A stretch of 64,000 nucleotides of DNA from Ignatzschineria ureiclastica (GTDB lineage: Bacteria; Pseudomonadota; Gammaproteobacteria; Cardiobacteriales; Wohlfahrtiimonadaceae): the NCBI RefSeq assembly GCF_003121845.1, contig NZ_QEWQ01000005.1:20937-84936 (forward strand), read 5' to 3'. How positions within the stretch are numbered: the first letter of the stretch is position 1; every line of letters begins with the position of its first letter. Position numbers and translations under genes: made by a program. Of the stretch, positions 10,995 through 19,343 are shown piece by piece. The notes beneath the pieces were generated by a model. That model did no database searches. It was not told the origin of the DNA and worked only from the letters and a program-made list of their open reading frames with translations.

Positions 10995-12806
10995 TCAGAT
11001 CTCTGCTGTTCTCTCTTTTAACCAAGCAAGTACAGAGTCATCTTTAATGCCGGTACTGAGTTTTTGATAGACTTCTTTGTGATAACGATTGAGCCATTCG
11101 ATCTCTTTTGCTTCTAATAATGAACGGTCAATTAAGCGTGTATCAATCGGGAAGAATGTTAGAGTTTTAAAGTAGAAGTAACGTCCGAAGTTTGTCTCTT
11201 GTTGCTTTTCAACCGGTAAAGCAACGACTAAGTTTTCGATACGAATCCCCCACTCATTTTCTCGATAGAGACCAGGTTCAATAGAGGTAATCATCCCTTT
11301 TTTAACACTCATTTCAGCCGTTACAGGTGCTCTAAAAGAGAGTACCTGTGGCCCCTCGTGAACATTCATAAAGTATCCCACTCCGTGACCAGTGCCGTGA
11401 CCATAATCGAGATGATTTTCCCACAATGGCCGGCGAGCAATGGCATCGAGATAAGGCATTGGAATATTTTCAGGGAAGATGGTTTCACTCATTACAATCA
11501 GTGATTTTAAGACCCGAGTAAAGTCCCGTTTTTGGGCTTCTGTCGCCGTACCAATCGGAATAACACGGGTGATATCGGTGGTGCCATTTTGATATTGAGC
11601 ACCAGAATCGATGAGAAGTAAACCATTTCCCTCTAAGGTTGCGTGATTCTCTTCTGTGGCTCGATAGTGGGGAAGCGCACCATTGGCATTAAATCCGGCA
11701 ATGGTATCAAAGCTTAAATCGACAAAGTGTGGACGTTTAGCGCGCTCTTCGGCAAGAAGATCAGCCACATCTAATTCTGTGAGTGTTTCCCCTTGGGCTA
11801 AGCGTGCTTCAAAGGCACTATAGAAGTGTGCCATTGCAATGCCGTCTTCTCGCATTGCATTCTCAATATTGGCAATATCGGCATCGCTTTTCTGTGCTTT
11901 GAGCAGTGTACTTGGATTAGTGAGATAGTGAATCTCAATCTCTTCATCAAGTGCCTCAAGCGTTGCATAAGTATTGCGCTTTTCATCGAGCATTAATACT
12001 TTATCGGTGGGGATATTCATCACTTCTTCATAATAGACATCGTATGGGAAGACAGTAATTTTATGTTCGCCAAGATATTTCTTCACTTCAGAGGTGATTT
12101 TACGCTCATCAATAAAGAGCGTTACCGAAGATTGGGTGATCATCAGAAATGCTAAGAAAACAGGATTATAAGTGACATCCTGTCCGCGTAGATTAGTAAT
12201 CCAGGCAATATCATCAAGGGTTGAAACAAGATGAACATCGGTGCCATAGTGACTCATTACGGCGCGAATTTTTTGAATTTTAGCGCTTGCTGATTCCGAA
12301 ACAAATTGTGGATCGTGGAGGTAGAGCGGTTCGCAAGGTAATTCTGCCCGATCTGGCATAATTTTAGAAAAGGGGTCAAATTCCGTAGTGAGTTCAATGC
12401 CACTTTCTGCAAGCGATTCAAATAGATCTACAAACTTCTCAATGGAGATTGTATCGCCTAAAACGGCAACCCGGCTCTCTTCAGGCAAAATCTCTTGTAG
12501 CAGGGCCGTATAAGAGGGCGTATTCGCTTCGCCTAATTTCATCAATGTAATACCGGTGCCGGCAAGCTCTTTCTCTGCTTGTACCCAATAACGACTATCT
12601 GCCCAGAGATAAGCTTTATCGCGCAATACAAGAAGAGAACCCGCTGAACCGGTAAATCCTGAGAAATATTCCCGCAGTTTCCAATGATCAGGGAGATATT
12701 CAGAAAGATGAGGATCGGCACTTAAAATAAGCCACGCATCGACTCTCTCTTTTTGCATCTGTTTTTGAAGAGCGCTGAGGCGCGTTTGGATGGTTTTATT
12801 GCTCAT
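10995..12806 (-). CDS. aminopeptidase P family protein (M24B Xaa-Pro peptidase)
   Basis: A 603-residue metallopeptidase of the long aminopeptidase P type, which removes an N-terminal residue before proline. Two creatinase-like N-terminal domains (about 1-300) precede the pita-bread catalytic domain. Metal ligand motifs are visible: LLIDSGAQYQNGTTDITRV (two Asp), HGTGHGVGYFMNVHEGP (His) and ITSIEPGLY with GIRIENL (two Glu). The N-terminal LRKYFSGFTGSAG-like stretch (LREYFSGFTGSAGSL) is typical. The start at 12806 lies behind AAGGA; a start 17 codons upstream (12857) has no SD. It is convergent with the 10335 gene and has no operon partner. Confidence 0.9.
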   Translation of the reverse strand: MSNKTIQTRLSALQKQMQKERVDAWLILSADPHLSEYLPDHWKLREYFSGFTGSAGSLLVLRDKAYLWADSRYWVQAEKELAGTGITLMKLGEANTPSYTALLQEILPEESRVAVLGDTISIEKFVDLFESLAESGIELTTEFDPFSKIMPDRAELPCEPLYLHDPQFVSESASAKIQKIRAVMSHYGTDVHLVSTLDDIAWITNLRGQDVTYNPVFLAFLMITQSSVTLFIDERKITSEVKKYLGEHKITVFPYDVYYEEVMNIPTDKVLMLDEKRNTYATLEALDEEIEIHYLTNPSTLLKAQKSDADIANIENAMREDGIAMAHFYSAFEARLAQGETLTELDVADLLAEERAKRPHFVDLSFDTIAGFNANGALPHYRATEENHATLEGNGLLLIDSGAQYQNGTTDITRVIPIGTATEAQKRDFTRVLKSLIVMSETIFPENIPMPYLDAIARRPLWENHLDYGHGTGHGVGYFMNVHEGPQVLSFRAPVTAEMSVKKGMITSIEPGLYRENEWGIRIENLVVALPVEKQQETNFGRYFYFKTLTFFPIDTRLIDRSLLEAKEIEWLNRYHKEVYQKLSTGIKDDSVLAWLKERTAEI

Positions 12807-13227
12807 AGCGATATTCCTTTTCTGATTCTGTTTATTGCAACTACTCATTGCAATCACGCTGTAAATTGTTATTTAGTGTATCACTTTCTAGCAAGCTCGG
12901 CAGAAGGAGTTATCGGGAGATAGGGAATGTTATGTGACTCACTGTAATGGCAAATGGAGGGATTCTGATGACATAAATGAAAAGAAAAGGGGGAGAGAAG
13001 GTTTTAAAAGGATCCGAAATAGTTTACAAATAGAGAGGGTGAGAAATGGAAATCTCACAGCAAAAAATTTCTGCTTTCGGTATGATGAAAAGCGAGCTTA
13101 AAAAGCGGATATCAAAAATGATAATAGCTAAGCTAATGAATGAGATGTAATACACAAGATGTAATAAACGAGATCATAAGTAAAACGATATTGATTCCTT
13201 ATTGATGATATTAAAACAGGCGAACGA
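12807..13227 (+). other. intergenic region upstream of thrC
   Basis: About 420 bases separate two divergent genes. The region is AT-rich and contains one possible short reading frame (13046-13150) listed separately. No Thr/Ile-rich leader peptide or terminator hairpin was seen, so a classical thr attenuator is not supported here. Confidence 0.4.
13046..13150 (+). CDS. possible 34-residue basic peptide (doubtful)
   Basis: ATG at 13046 follows GAGAGGGTGAG and opens a 34-codon frame ending at TAA 13148-13150. The product starts MEISQQKISAFGMMKSELKK and continues with a further run of Lys, Ile and Met, which could form a basic amphipathic helix. There is no family recognition, and chance frames of this size are common in AT-rich gaps. 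Confidence 0.2.
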   Translation: MEISQQKISAFGMMKSELKKRISKMIIAKLMNEM

Positions 13228-14631
13228 ATGAAATATATCAGTACACGCGGGGGCGATGCGCCCAAATCTTTTTGTGATGTTGTATTAGAAGGTCTATGCC
13301 GAGATGGTGGTTTGGCAATGCCGGAGTCGATCCCACAGATTTCACGTGAAACATTAGATCAATGGCGAAAGATAGAGCACTATAGTGATTTAGCGGTAGA
13401 AATCGCTTCACTCTATGCGACCGATATTCCTCGGGAAGATCTCAAAAAAATGATGGATCGTGCTTATAATGGTGTGAATTTCTCGACAGAATCTATTATT
13501 ACTACCCGCAATATTGCTAAAAATGTAACGATTTTAGGGTTATCAGAAGGTCCGACCTTTGCCTTTAAAGATATGGCAATGCAGTTTTTAGGGCAATTAT
13601 TCCCCTATATTTTAGAAAAACAGAATAAAACTTTAAATATTGTGGGTGCTACATCAGGGGATACTGGCTCGAGTGCGATTCACGCGATGAAAGGTAAGCC
13701 TCGCATTAATGTGGTGATGTTAAGTCCTTATAATCGAATGAGTGCTTTCCAAACGGCGCAGATGTATTCGGTACAAGATGAGAATATTCATAATATCGCG
13801 ATTGAAGGCGTTTTTGATGATTGCCAAGATCTTGTAAAAGCACTCAATAATGATATTGCGTTTAAAGAGAAACATCATTTAGGTGCGGTGAACTCAATCA
13901 ACTTTGCGCGGATCTTAGCACAGATTATCTATTACTTTAGAGGCTATTTTATGGCCACGAAAAGTAATGATGAAAAAATCGATGTGGTTGTACCGTCCGG
14001 GAACTTTGGTAATATCTTTGCCGGCATAATGGCGCGTAAAATGGGCTTGCCGATTCATAAATTGATTTTAGCAACGAATGAGAATAACGTTTTAGATCAA
14101 TTCTTTAAAACAGGTATTTATCAGCCACGTGCCTCGAAAGAGGTGCATTTAACTTCAAGTCCCTCAATGGATATTGCTAAAGCGAGTAATTTTGAACGTT
14201 TCATCTATCTCTTAGCCGGAAGCGACAAGACTAAAGCGCTGTGGCAAGAGATTGATGAGAAAGGATCCTTTGATCTATCGAAAGATCCTTTGTGGGCAGA
14301 GCGAGCAATGTGGAATATTGAATCGGGTTCAAGTTCGCACGCAGATCGTATTAAGACGATTCAAGCTGTATTTGAAAATTCAGGTGAATTAATCGATCCT
14401 CACACTGCCGATGGCGTTTTTGTGGGAAGTCATTATTTAGATCAACATACACAGCTCTGTCTTGAGACTGCAAAACCGATTAAATTCTATGAAACGATTA
14501 AGCAAGCGGTGAAGGACGCGCCGTTTGATTTGACTGAGGTGACGAGGATTGAAGCGTTGCCACAGAAAAAAGAGGTGATGGCTAATGATGCCGCGCTGCT
14601 ACGTCAATTTATTGAAGCCGTTTTAGACTAA
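13228..14631 (+). CDS. thrC: threonine synthase
   Basis: ThrC converts O-phospho-homoserine to threonine using pyridoxal phosphate. The 467-residue protein opens MKYISTRGGDAPKSFCDVVLEG and has LCRDGGLAMPE and the PLP-lysine motif GPTFAFKDMAMQFLG (Lys near 114), followed by the GATSGDTGSSAIHAM phosphate/PLP region and VPSGNFGNIFAG. This is the long gammaproteobacterial type. The SD before 13228 is weak. serA follows after 15 bases, so the two probably form an amino acid biosynthesis operon; thrA and thrB are not nearby. Confidence 0.95.
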   Translation: MKYISTRGGDAPKSFCDVVLEGLCRDGGLAMPESIPQISRETLDQWRKIEHYSDLAVEIASLYATDIPREDLKKMMDRAYNGVNFSTESIITTRNIAKNVTILGLSEGPTFAFKDMAMQFLGQLFPYILEKQNKTLNIVGATSGDTGSSAIHAMKGKPRINVVMLSPYNRMSAFQTAQMYSVQDENIHNIAIEGVFDDCQDLVKALNNDIAFKEKHHLGAVNSINFARILAQIIYYFRGYFMATKSNDEKIDVVVPSGNFGNIFAGIMARKMGLPIHKLILATNENNVLDQFFKTGIYQPRASKEVHLTSSPSMDIAKASNFERFIYLLAGSDKTKALWQEIDEKGSFDLSKDPLWAERAMWNIESGSSSHADRIKTIQAVFENSGELIDPHTADGVFVGSHYLDQHTQLCLETAKPIKFYETIKQAVKDAPFDLTEVTRIEALPQKKEVMANDAALLRQFIEAVLD

Positions 14632-14646
14632 GGAATACAAAATATT

Positions 14647-15882
14647 ATGAAAAAAACATCATTTCCGAAAGATGAGATGAAAGTACTACTCTTAGAGGGA
14701 ATTCATCAAGATGCAATTGATTATTTCAAACGTGCAGGATATCGTAATCTTGAGATTCACTCTACGGCGCTTGAGGGAGATGCGCTGATTGAAGCGATCC
14801 AAGATGCGCATATTATCGGTATCCGTTCCCGCACCCAACTGACCGCGGAAGTATTGCAAAAAGCGCCTCGCTTAATGTCAATTGGTTGCTTCTGCATTGG
14901 TACGAATCAGGTGGATTTAGAGGCGGCGAAACATTTGGCAATTCCTGTTTTCAATGCCCCTTACTCTAATACGCGTTCTGTTGCTGAGCTTGTCATTGCA
15001 GAGATGATTATGCTTAAACGTGGTATTCCTTATAAAAACTATATCTGTCATCAAGGAGGATGGGATAAATCGGCTAAAGGTTCTTATGAAGTGCGGGGTA
15101 AGACTTTAGGGATTGTGGGTTATGGTCATATCGGAACGCAGGTTGGAATTATTGCCGAGAGCCTTGGTATGCAAGTGCTTTTTTATGATATCGAATCAAA
15201 ACTCTCTTTAGGTAATGCACAACAAGTAGAGACACTTGATGAGCTATTATCGGTGGCTGATGTGGTAACACTTCACGTTCCGGAAGATGATACAACTAAA
15301 AATATGATGAATCGGGCGCGTATCGAAAAGATGAAGCAGGGTTCTGTGCTCATTAATGCGGCGCGTGGTACGATTGTGGATCTTGACGCATTGGCGGATA
15401 GCATTAAGGCTGAACATATTTTAGGTGCCGCAATTGATGTATTCCCTGTAGAGCCAAAATCTAATAGTGAAGAGTTTCAAACGCCACTACGGGATCTACA
15501 TAATGTGATTTTAACACCACATATTGGAGGCTCAACATTAGAAGCACAGCAAAATATTGGAATTGAAGTAGCTTCTAAATTAGTACTCTATTCTGATAAT
15601 GGTTCAACGGTTTCAGCAGTGAATTTCCCTGAGGTAATGTTGCCCAAACAACCAGGTAGTCATCGTATTTTACATATTCACGAAAATACACCGGGTATTC
15701 TGCGTGCGGTAAATGATCTTGTAGCGAGTTTAGATCTTAATATCAATGCGCAGTATCTGCAAACGCTTGGAGAAGTCGGGTATGTCGTATTAGATGTCTC
15801 TGGAGATTCTACAAATGCGCAGAAATTACAAACAGGTATGAAAGAGATCAAAGGCACCTTAAAATGCCGGATTTTATATTAG
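14647..15882 (+). CDS. serA: D-3-phosphoglycerate dehydrogenase
   Basis: SerA oxidises 3-phosphoglycerate to 3-phosphohydroxypyruvate, the first step of serine synthesis. At 411 residues it equals the E. coli type. The substrate domain has IGIRSRTQLT and SIGCFCIGTNQVDL; the Rossmann domain has GIVGYGHIGTQVGIIAESLG (about 155-175); catalytic motifs are NAARGTIVD (Arg), DVFPVEP (Glu) and ILTPHIGGST (His). A C-terminal ACT domain (HRILHIHENTPGILRAVN onwards) is where serine gives feedback inhibition in the family. It lies directly behind thrC, and a terminator follows. Confidence 0.96.
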   Translation: MKKTSFPKDEMKVLLLEGIHQDAIDYFKRAGYRNLEIHSTALEGDALIEAIQDAHIIGIRSRTQLTAEVLQKAPRLMSIGCFCIGTNQVDLEAAKHLAIPVFNAPYSNTRSVAELVIAEMIMLKRGIPYKNYICHQGGWDKSAKGSYEVRGKTLGIVGYGHIGTQVGIIAESLGMQVLFYDIESKLSLGNAQQVETLDELLSVADVVTLHVPEDDTTKNMMNRARIEKMKQGSVLINAARGTIVDLDALADSIKAEHILGAAIDVFPVEPKSNSEEFQTPLRDLHNVILTPHIGGSTLEAQQNIGIEVASKLVLYSDNGSTVSAVNFPEVMLPKQPGSHRILHIHENTPGILRAVNDLVASLDLNINAQYLQTLGEVGYVVLDVSGDSTNAQKLQTGMKEIKGTLKCRILY

Positions 15883-15935
15883 GATCATCAGTAAATTTGT
15901 AAATTTTTATTGGTTATTACGAATATATAAATATA

Positions 15936-15969
15936 ATGGGCTTATAGCAATGGCATAAGTCCATTTTTT
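15936..15969 (+). terminator. intrinsic terminator after serA
   Basis: Stem ATGGGCTTAT (15936-15945) with ATAAGTCCAT (15955-15964), one G-T wobble, nine-base loop, then a T run to 15969. It ends the thrC-serA unit. Confidence 0.8.
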
Positions 15970-16066
15970 ATATTTATATTTATATCTAATATTGATTGTA
16001 CACATCATAACGATAATCCTTTGTAAGGGATATTTTACCGATTCAAACTCAAAGAGAGAGATTATT

Positions 16067-16666
16067 ATGTCATTAAGAGATCAATTAGTGAAAGCTGGAA
16101 TAGTTTCTAAAGAGAAAGCTAAGGCAGTGGAGAATGAGGGATCTAAACGGAAGTTTCAAGCGCATCGTGATAAGAAGCTCAAAGCCGAAATAGAGGCTGA
16201 AAAAGCACAAAAGGCGGCGGAACTTAAAGCCTTTGATGAGGCGAAAAAAGCGATGGATCGTGAGAAAAATCAAGCGATTCAAGCGGAGCAGGAGAAAAAT
16301 CGTGCTCGTAGCGAAATGCGCGATCTGATCGACCGGGAACGAGTCAATAAAGAGAAAGGGGATGTGCGCTTTAATTTTACCCACGACGGGAAGAAAATTC
16401 GCTCGGTATTTGTCACTGATAAACAGCATAAAGATTTGAGTGATGGCAAGTTGATGATCTGTCGTAATGACCGAGATGGCTTTGATTATCCTGTCCTGCC
16501 GGTCAGCTTTAAAGATCGTATTCATCATCTTGAAGAGAAGCTTGGAGAGAAGATCTTCTACTATCTCTCTGAAGCGATGACGCAAGGAGATGAAGAGGCC
16601 GAGTGGGCTGCTTGGGATGCTTATGAGGAATCATTGAAGAAAGACCCGAAACATAGTGGTGAGTAG
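16067..16666 (+). CDS. DUF2058 family protein (YaiL-like)
   Basis: A 199-residue soluble protein of unknown function. It begins MSLRDQLVKAGIVSKEKAKA, like YaiL/DUF2058 proteins. A long charged alpha-helical segment rich in K, E and A follows (about 22-100), then the conserved RGDIGFNFTD-like core (here KGDVRFNFTHDGKKIRSVFV) and the segment LMICRNDRDGFDYPVLPVSFKDRI. Some DUF2058 proteins have been linked to nucleoid or ribosome association, but the function is not settled. The ATG at 16067 follows AAAGAGAGAG; an upstream start at 15992 has no SD and is not conserved-looking. It is flanked by terminators, so it is a single-gene unit. Confidence 0.85.
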   Translation: MSLRDQLVKAGIVSKEKAKAVENEGSKRKFQAHRDKKLKAEIEAEKAQKAAELKAFDEAKKAMDREKNQAIQAEQEKNRARSEMRDLIDRERVNKEKGDVRFNFTHDGKKIRSVFVTDKQHKDLSDGKLMICRNDRDGFDYPVLPVSFKDRIHHLEEKLGEKIFYYLSEAMTQGDEEAEWAAWDAYEESLKKDPKHSGE

Positions 16667-16750
16667 TGATAACGCTTATGAAGTCGAGTCTGTAGGATAG
16701 AACCGATCATTTAAAAAAGGATAAATTTCTACAGTCTATTCTTTCTAATG

Positions 16751-16780
16751 ACAAAAAGCGCCATTTGGGCGCTTTTTGTT
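16751..16780 (+). terminator. intrinsic terminator after the DUF2058 gene
   Basis: Stem ACAAAAAGCGCC (16751-16762) with GGCGCTTTTTGT (16768-16779), perfect 12 bp. The MITE copy b begins 20 bases further on. Confidence 0.88.
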
Positions 16781-16799
16781 GTTTTAAGAGTATTTTTTA

Positions 16800-16968
16800 T
16801 AGTAAATTGGGTTTAAAAAAGTAGTTTTTAAGCCACTAATGTGGGATTTTAAAAGAAGATAAAACCTGGCTCACCAACGCTTGCAAGATGCCGGATAGAA
16901 CAGCCTCCTTACTTATTACAACTGAGGCGCCGGCATTTAAATAAGCTTATTTTGAACCAATTTCACTA
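16800..16968 (+). repeat. MITE-like repeat, copy b, complete
   Basis: This 169-bp copy is intact. It starts TAGTAAATTGGGTTTAA, carries the core ATGCCGGATAGAA ... GCGCCGGCATTTAAATAAGC, and ends TTTTGAACCAATTTCACTA. TA lies at both flanks (16798-16799 and 16969-16970), as expected for a target duplication. No reading frame is present. The termini and TA preference suggest mobilisation by an IS630/Tc1-mariner type transposase, which is inference. Confidence 0.8.
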
Positions 16969-16992
16969 TATTAAACAGGTAGTGAGAGCCTA

Positions 16993-17136
16993 CTATTTTT
17001 TAGATTGCTGCTTCTGTTCCTCTTTGATCTTCTTTGAAAAGAAATAGCCAAGAAAAGAGAGCATCGCAATCATAAAGACGATACCAAAACCGATGATGAA
17101 GATGAAATAGGGATCTGCCCCAAAAAGTGCTGTCAT
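16993..17136 (-). CDS. small membrane protein, DUF3149-like
   Basis: A 47-residue reading frame on the minus strand begins MTALFGADPYFIFIIGFGIV, has one strongly hydrophobic helix (about 11-33) and a basic, charged tail (SKKIKEEQKQQSKK). The layout (short soluble start with FGAD/FGSD, one transmembrane helix, basic end) resembles the DUF3149 family of about 45-residue bacterial proteins of unknown role. GAGGTAG precedes the ATG at a good distance. It lies between MITE b and a tRNA-Phe gene, with no obvious operon partner. The frame, RBS and membrane pattern make it credible; the family name is tentative. Confidence 0.65.
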   Translation of the reverse strand: MTALFGADPYFIFIIGFGIVFMIAMLSFLGYFFSKKIKEEQKQQSKK

Positions 17137-17389
17137 AAATTACTACCTCATAATATCGCTATGTTAAATAGATGTTACTTAGGTTGAAACCACTTATTGA
17201 ATATTATTTCTATAATTCATTTTGTTATTGTTTATCATCAGAAATGTCTGAATTGATAAATAAATATTTTATAAAATAGAGTTAAGCTTACTATTCCATA
17301 AAATCAAAGGGGAATCTAGCGAAATGGTAGAACTCTGCGAGGAGTTTGACGCGTATCAAATTTTGACGATGATTCGACTATAAAGTCAT

Positions 17390-17427
17390 AAAAAAAGACC
17401 TAACAACATTGAGTTATTAGGTCTTTT
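17390..17427 (-). terminator. intrinsic terminator of the first tRNA-Phe gene
   Basis: Stem AAAAGACCTAA (17393-17403) with TTAGGTCTTTT (17417-17427). The A run at 17390-17396 becomes the U tract when read on the minus strand. It starts five bases past the tRNA 3' end. Confidence 0.8.
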
Positions 17428-17431
17428 AATA

Positions 17432-17507
<76 letters not shown>

Positions 17508-17525
17508 GTAAGAAGTAAGATAGGT

Positions 17526-17554
17526 ATTAAACAGGATAATGAGCACTTCGTCAA
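17526..17554 (-). promoter_or_regulatory. promoter of tRNA-Phe copy 1
   Basis: Read on the minus strand: TTGACG (17549-17554), 17-base spacer, TTTAAT (17526-17531), starting transcription a few bases before the tRNA 5' end. The same arrangement precedes copy 2. Confidence 0.75.
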
Positions 17555-17619
17555 GGAGAAATTGATCTTTTCATTAGAATGAGGGGATTTTGATCGAAAT
17601 AAGTACAAGCATTAACAGA

Positions 17620-17801
17620 TAGTAAGATCGGTTCAAAATAAGCTTATTAAAATGCCGGCGCATCCGTTGATCGAGGTAAGGAAGCTATTCTATCCGGCAT
17701 CTTGCAAGTGTTGGTGAGTCAGGTTTTATCTTCTTTTAAAACCATACAATAGCTCTTTAAAAAGCTCTTTAAAAGCCATTTTTCTTAAACCAAATTTACT
17801 A
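17620..17801 (-). repeat. MITE-like repeat, copy c, inverted
   Basis: A 182-bp copy in the opposite orientation to copy b. It reads TAGTAAGATCGGTTCAAAAT at the left, then AAATGCCGGCGCATC, TTCTATCCGGCATCTTGCAAG and CTTAAACCAAATTTACTA at the right. TA follows (17802-17803), but GA precedes. A short internal duplication, AGCTCTTTAAAA, makes it slightly longer than other copies. It separates the two tRNA-Phe genes. Confidence 0.8.
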
Positions 17802-17872
17802 TAGTATTAATAGTTATCGAACAAATGAGGGAGGGGGTTCGAAGGGAAGGGAATCAGGTGAGAAGAGAAAAA

Positions 17873-17906
17873 TAAAAAAACCTAATAACATTTCGTTATT
17901 AGGTTT
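17873..17906 (-). terminator. intrinsic terminator of the second tRNA-Phe gene
   Basis: Stem AACCTAATAAC (17879-17889) with GTTATTAGGTT (17895-17905), with an A run to the left that gives a U tract on the minus strand. Confidence 0.82.
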
Positions 17907-17913
17907 CTTAATA

Positions 17914-17989
<76 letters not shown>

Positions 17990-18004
17990 GTGCTGATGAA
18001 GGCT

Positions 18005-18033
18005 ATTAAACAGCATTATCCCGACTTCGTCAA
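18005..18033 (-). promoter_or_regulatory. promoter of tRNA-Phe copy 2
   Basis: Minus-strand TTGACG (18028-18033), 17-base spacer, TTTAAT (18005-18010). The -35 hexamer, the following AAGT and the -10 region match those of copy 1, while the middle of the spacer has diverged. Confidence 0.75.
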
Positions 18034-18102
18034 GATGTAATGTTGCTGTATTATTGCGCAATAGCGAAGGGCTATTGATATAACAGGGTAAAATAAAGGT
18101 TT

Positions 18103-19314
18103 GTGATTATAAAAGTGAGACGGTATATGTGGCGGCATATCACTGAAAATATTGAAGAATCTCTATCTCGTGGTTTTCCCGGCGGGCAATTACTGCTTGA
18201 GTTATCAGGCGAGGTGATCTATGAACGCAATTTTGGCAGTCAAATTTTGACGCAGTGCCAAGTGGTTGACGATCAATTACAGGTAGTGCGGGGTGCGCCG
18301 GTAACGGAGAAGACACTTTTTGATATTGCTTCGCTCACTAAAATTTTCGCCACAACCTATCTTTTTCAATATTATGCGAAGCGAGATCCAAAACTTCTCA
18401 CACAACGAATTGTCGATTTTTGGCCCAATTTACTAAATATTACATCAAATAAGTTGGTTGCCAATATTACGGTTGAAATGCTCTTATCGCATCACGCCGG
18501 CTTTGAACCGAATCCGCTCTTTTATGATCCTGAGTATGATCTAAAGCTCTATTGTCAAAATAGGATGGGTTTTTTAACTTCATTGTTACAAGCACCGTTA
18601 ATTCATCCGCCTGGCGCTCAAGGGCTCTATTCTGATGTGGATTTTATGCTCTTAACCTTTATTTTAGAGCGCTATGCCGAGAAATCTATTGAACATCAAT
18701 TATCAGAGATTTTTTGGGAGCCTTTAGGGCTTTGCGATATTCTCTACAAGCCATTAGACTCTGGGAGATCGTTCAATACCCTAGCTGCTACTGAAAGATA
18801 TGGCAATACGCGCGATGGTGTGATTAGTTTCCCGAATATCAGAACAGAGATGACCCAAGGGGAAGTGCAGGATGAGAAAGCCTATCACTGTATGGATGGC
18901 ATTTCAGGGCACGCAGGGTTATTTGCTAATGCGAGAACACTTTTGTCACTATTTCGTTTGATGTATCAGCCCAATGACTATTTTAATGAAGTGACAATTA
19001 ATCGATTTTTAACGCCGGCCTTTTCTGATCCGACCTTTGGCTTAGGTTGGCGTTTAAATGGGCCGGATATGCGTTATATGTTCGGAGATGAGGCTTCCTT
19101 ACAATCCTTTGGTCATACTGGTTGGACCGGATGCCTTGTGATGCGCGATCCAAAAATTGCATTAACGATGATCTATTTAACCAATCGTAAAAATACACCG
19201 GTGATTAACCCGGTTGAAAATCAACATCTTTTTTATGGAGATCGATTGCCGGCAGGGCGATATTTGAATATGATTCAAGCAATCTACCAAGACTTAGCAG
19301 GGATGGGGAAATGA
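18103..19314 (+). CDS. serine hydrolase of the beta-lactamase/class C family
   Basis: A 403-residue protein of the PF00144-type beta-lactamase-related family, which includes class C beta-lactamases, D-alanyl-D-alanine carboxypeptidase-like proteins and esterases. The catalytic SxxK is seen as SLTK in DIASLTKIFATTY (about 77), the YxN-equivalent as YSD in GLYSDVDFMLL (about 176), and the third motif as HTG in GHTGWTG (about 338). No clear signal peptide, so it may be cytoplasmic; the substrate is unknown. The start is uncertain: GTG 18103 is given, and ATG 18127 is an alternative. The stop overlaps the lnt region by a few bases, so the two are probably co-transcribed. Confidence 0.82.
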   Translation: MIIKVRRYMWRHITENIEESLSRGFPGGQLLLELSGEVIYERNFGSQILTQCQVVDDQLQVVRGAPVTEKTLFDIASLTKIFATTYLFQYYAKRDPKLLTQRIVDFWPNLLNITSNKLVANITVEMLLSHHAGFEPNPLFYDPEYDLKLYCQNRMGFLTSLLQAPLIHPPGAQGLYSDVDFMLLTFILERYAEKSIEHQLSEIFWEPLGLCDILYKPLDSGRSFNTLAATERYGNTRDGVISFPNIRTEMTQGEVQDEKAYHCMDGISGHAGLFANARTLLSLFRLMYQPNDYFNEVTINRFLTPAFSDPTFGLGWRLNGPDMRYMFGDEASLQSFGHTGWTGCLVMRDPKIALTMIYLTNRKNTPVINPVENQHLFYGDRLPAGRYLNMIQAIYQDLAGMGK

Positions 19315-19343
19315 AAAGGAACGATTTGAAGGAGGGTAACGGT

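Noticed and set aside
17324-17383. 20-codon frame after AAAGGGG in the gap before tRNA-Phe
   Set aside because: Very short, ends at the tRNA terminator, and has no features beyond chance.
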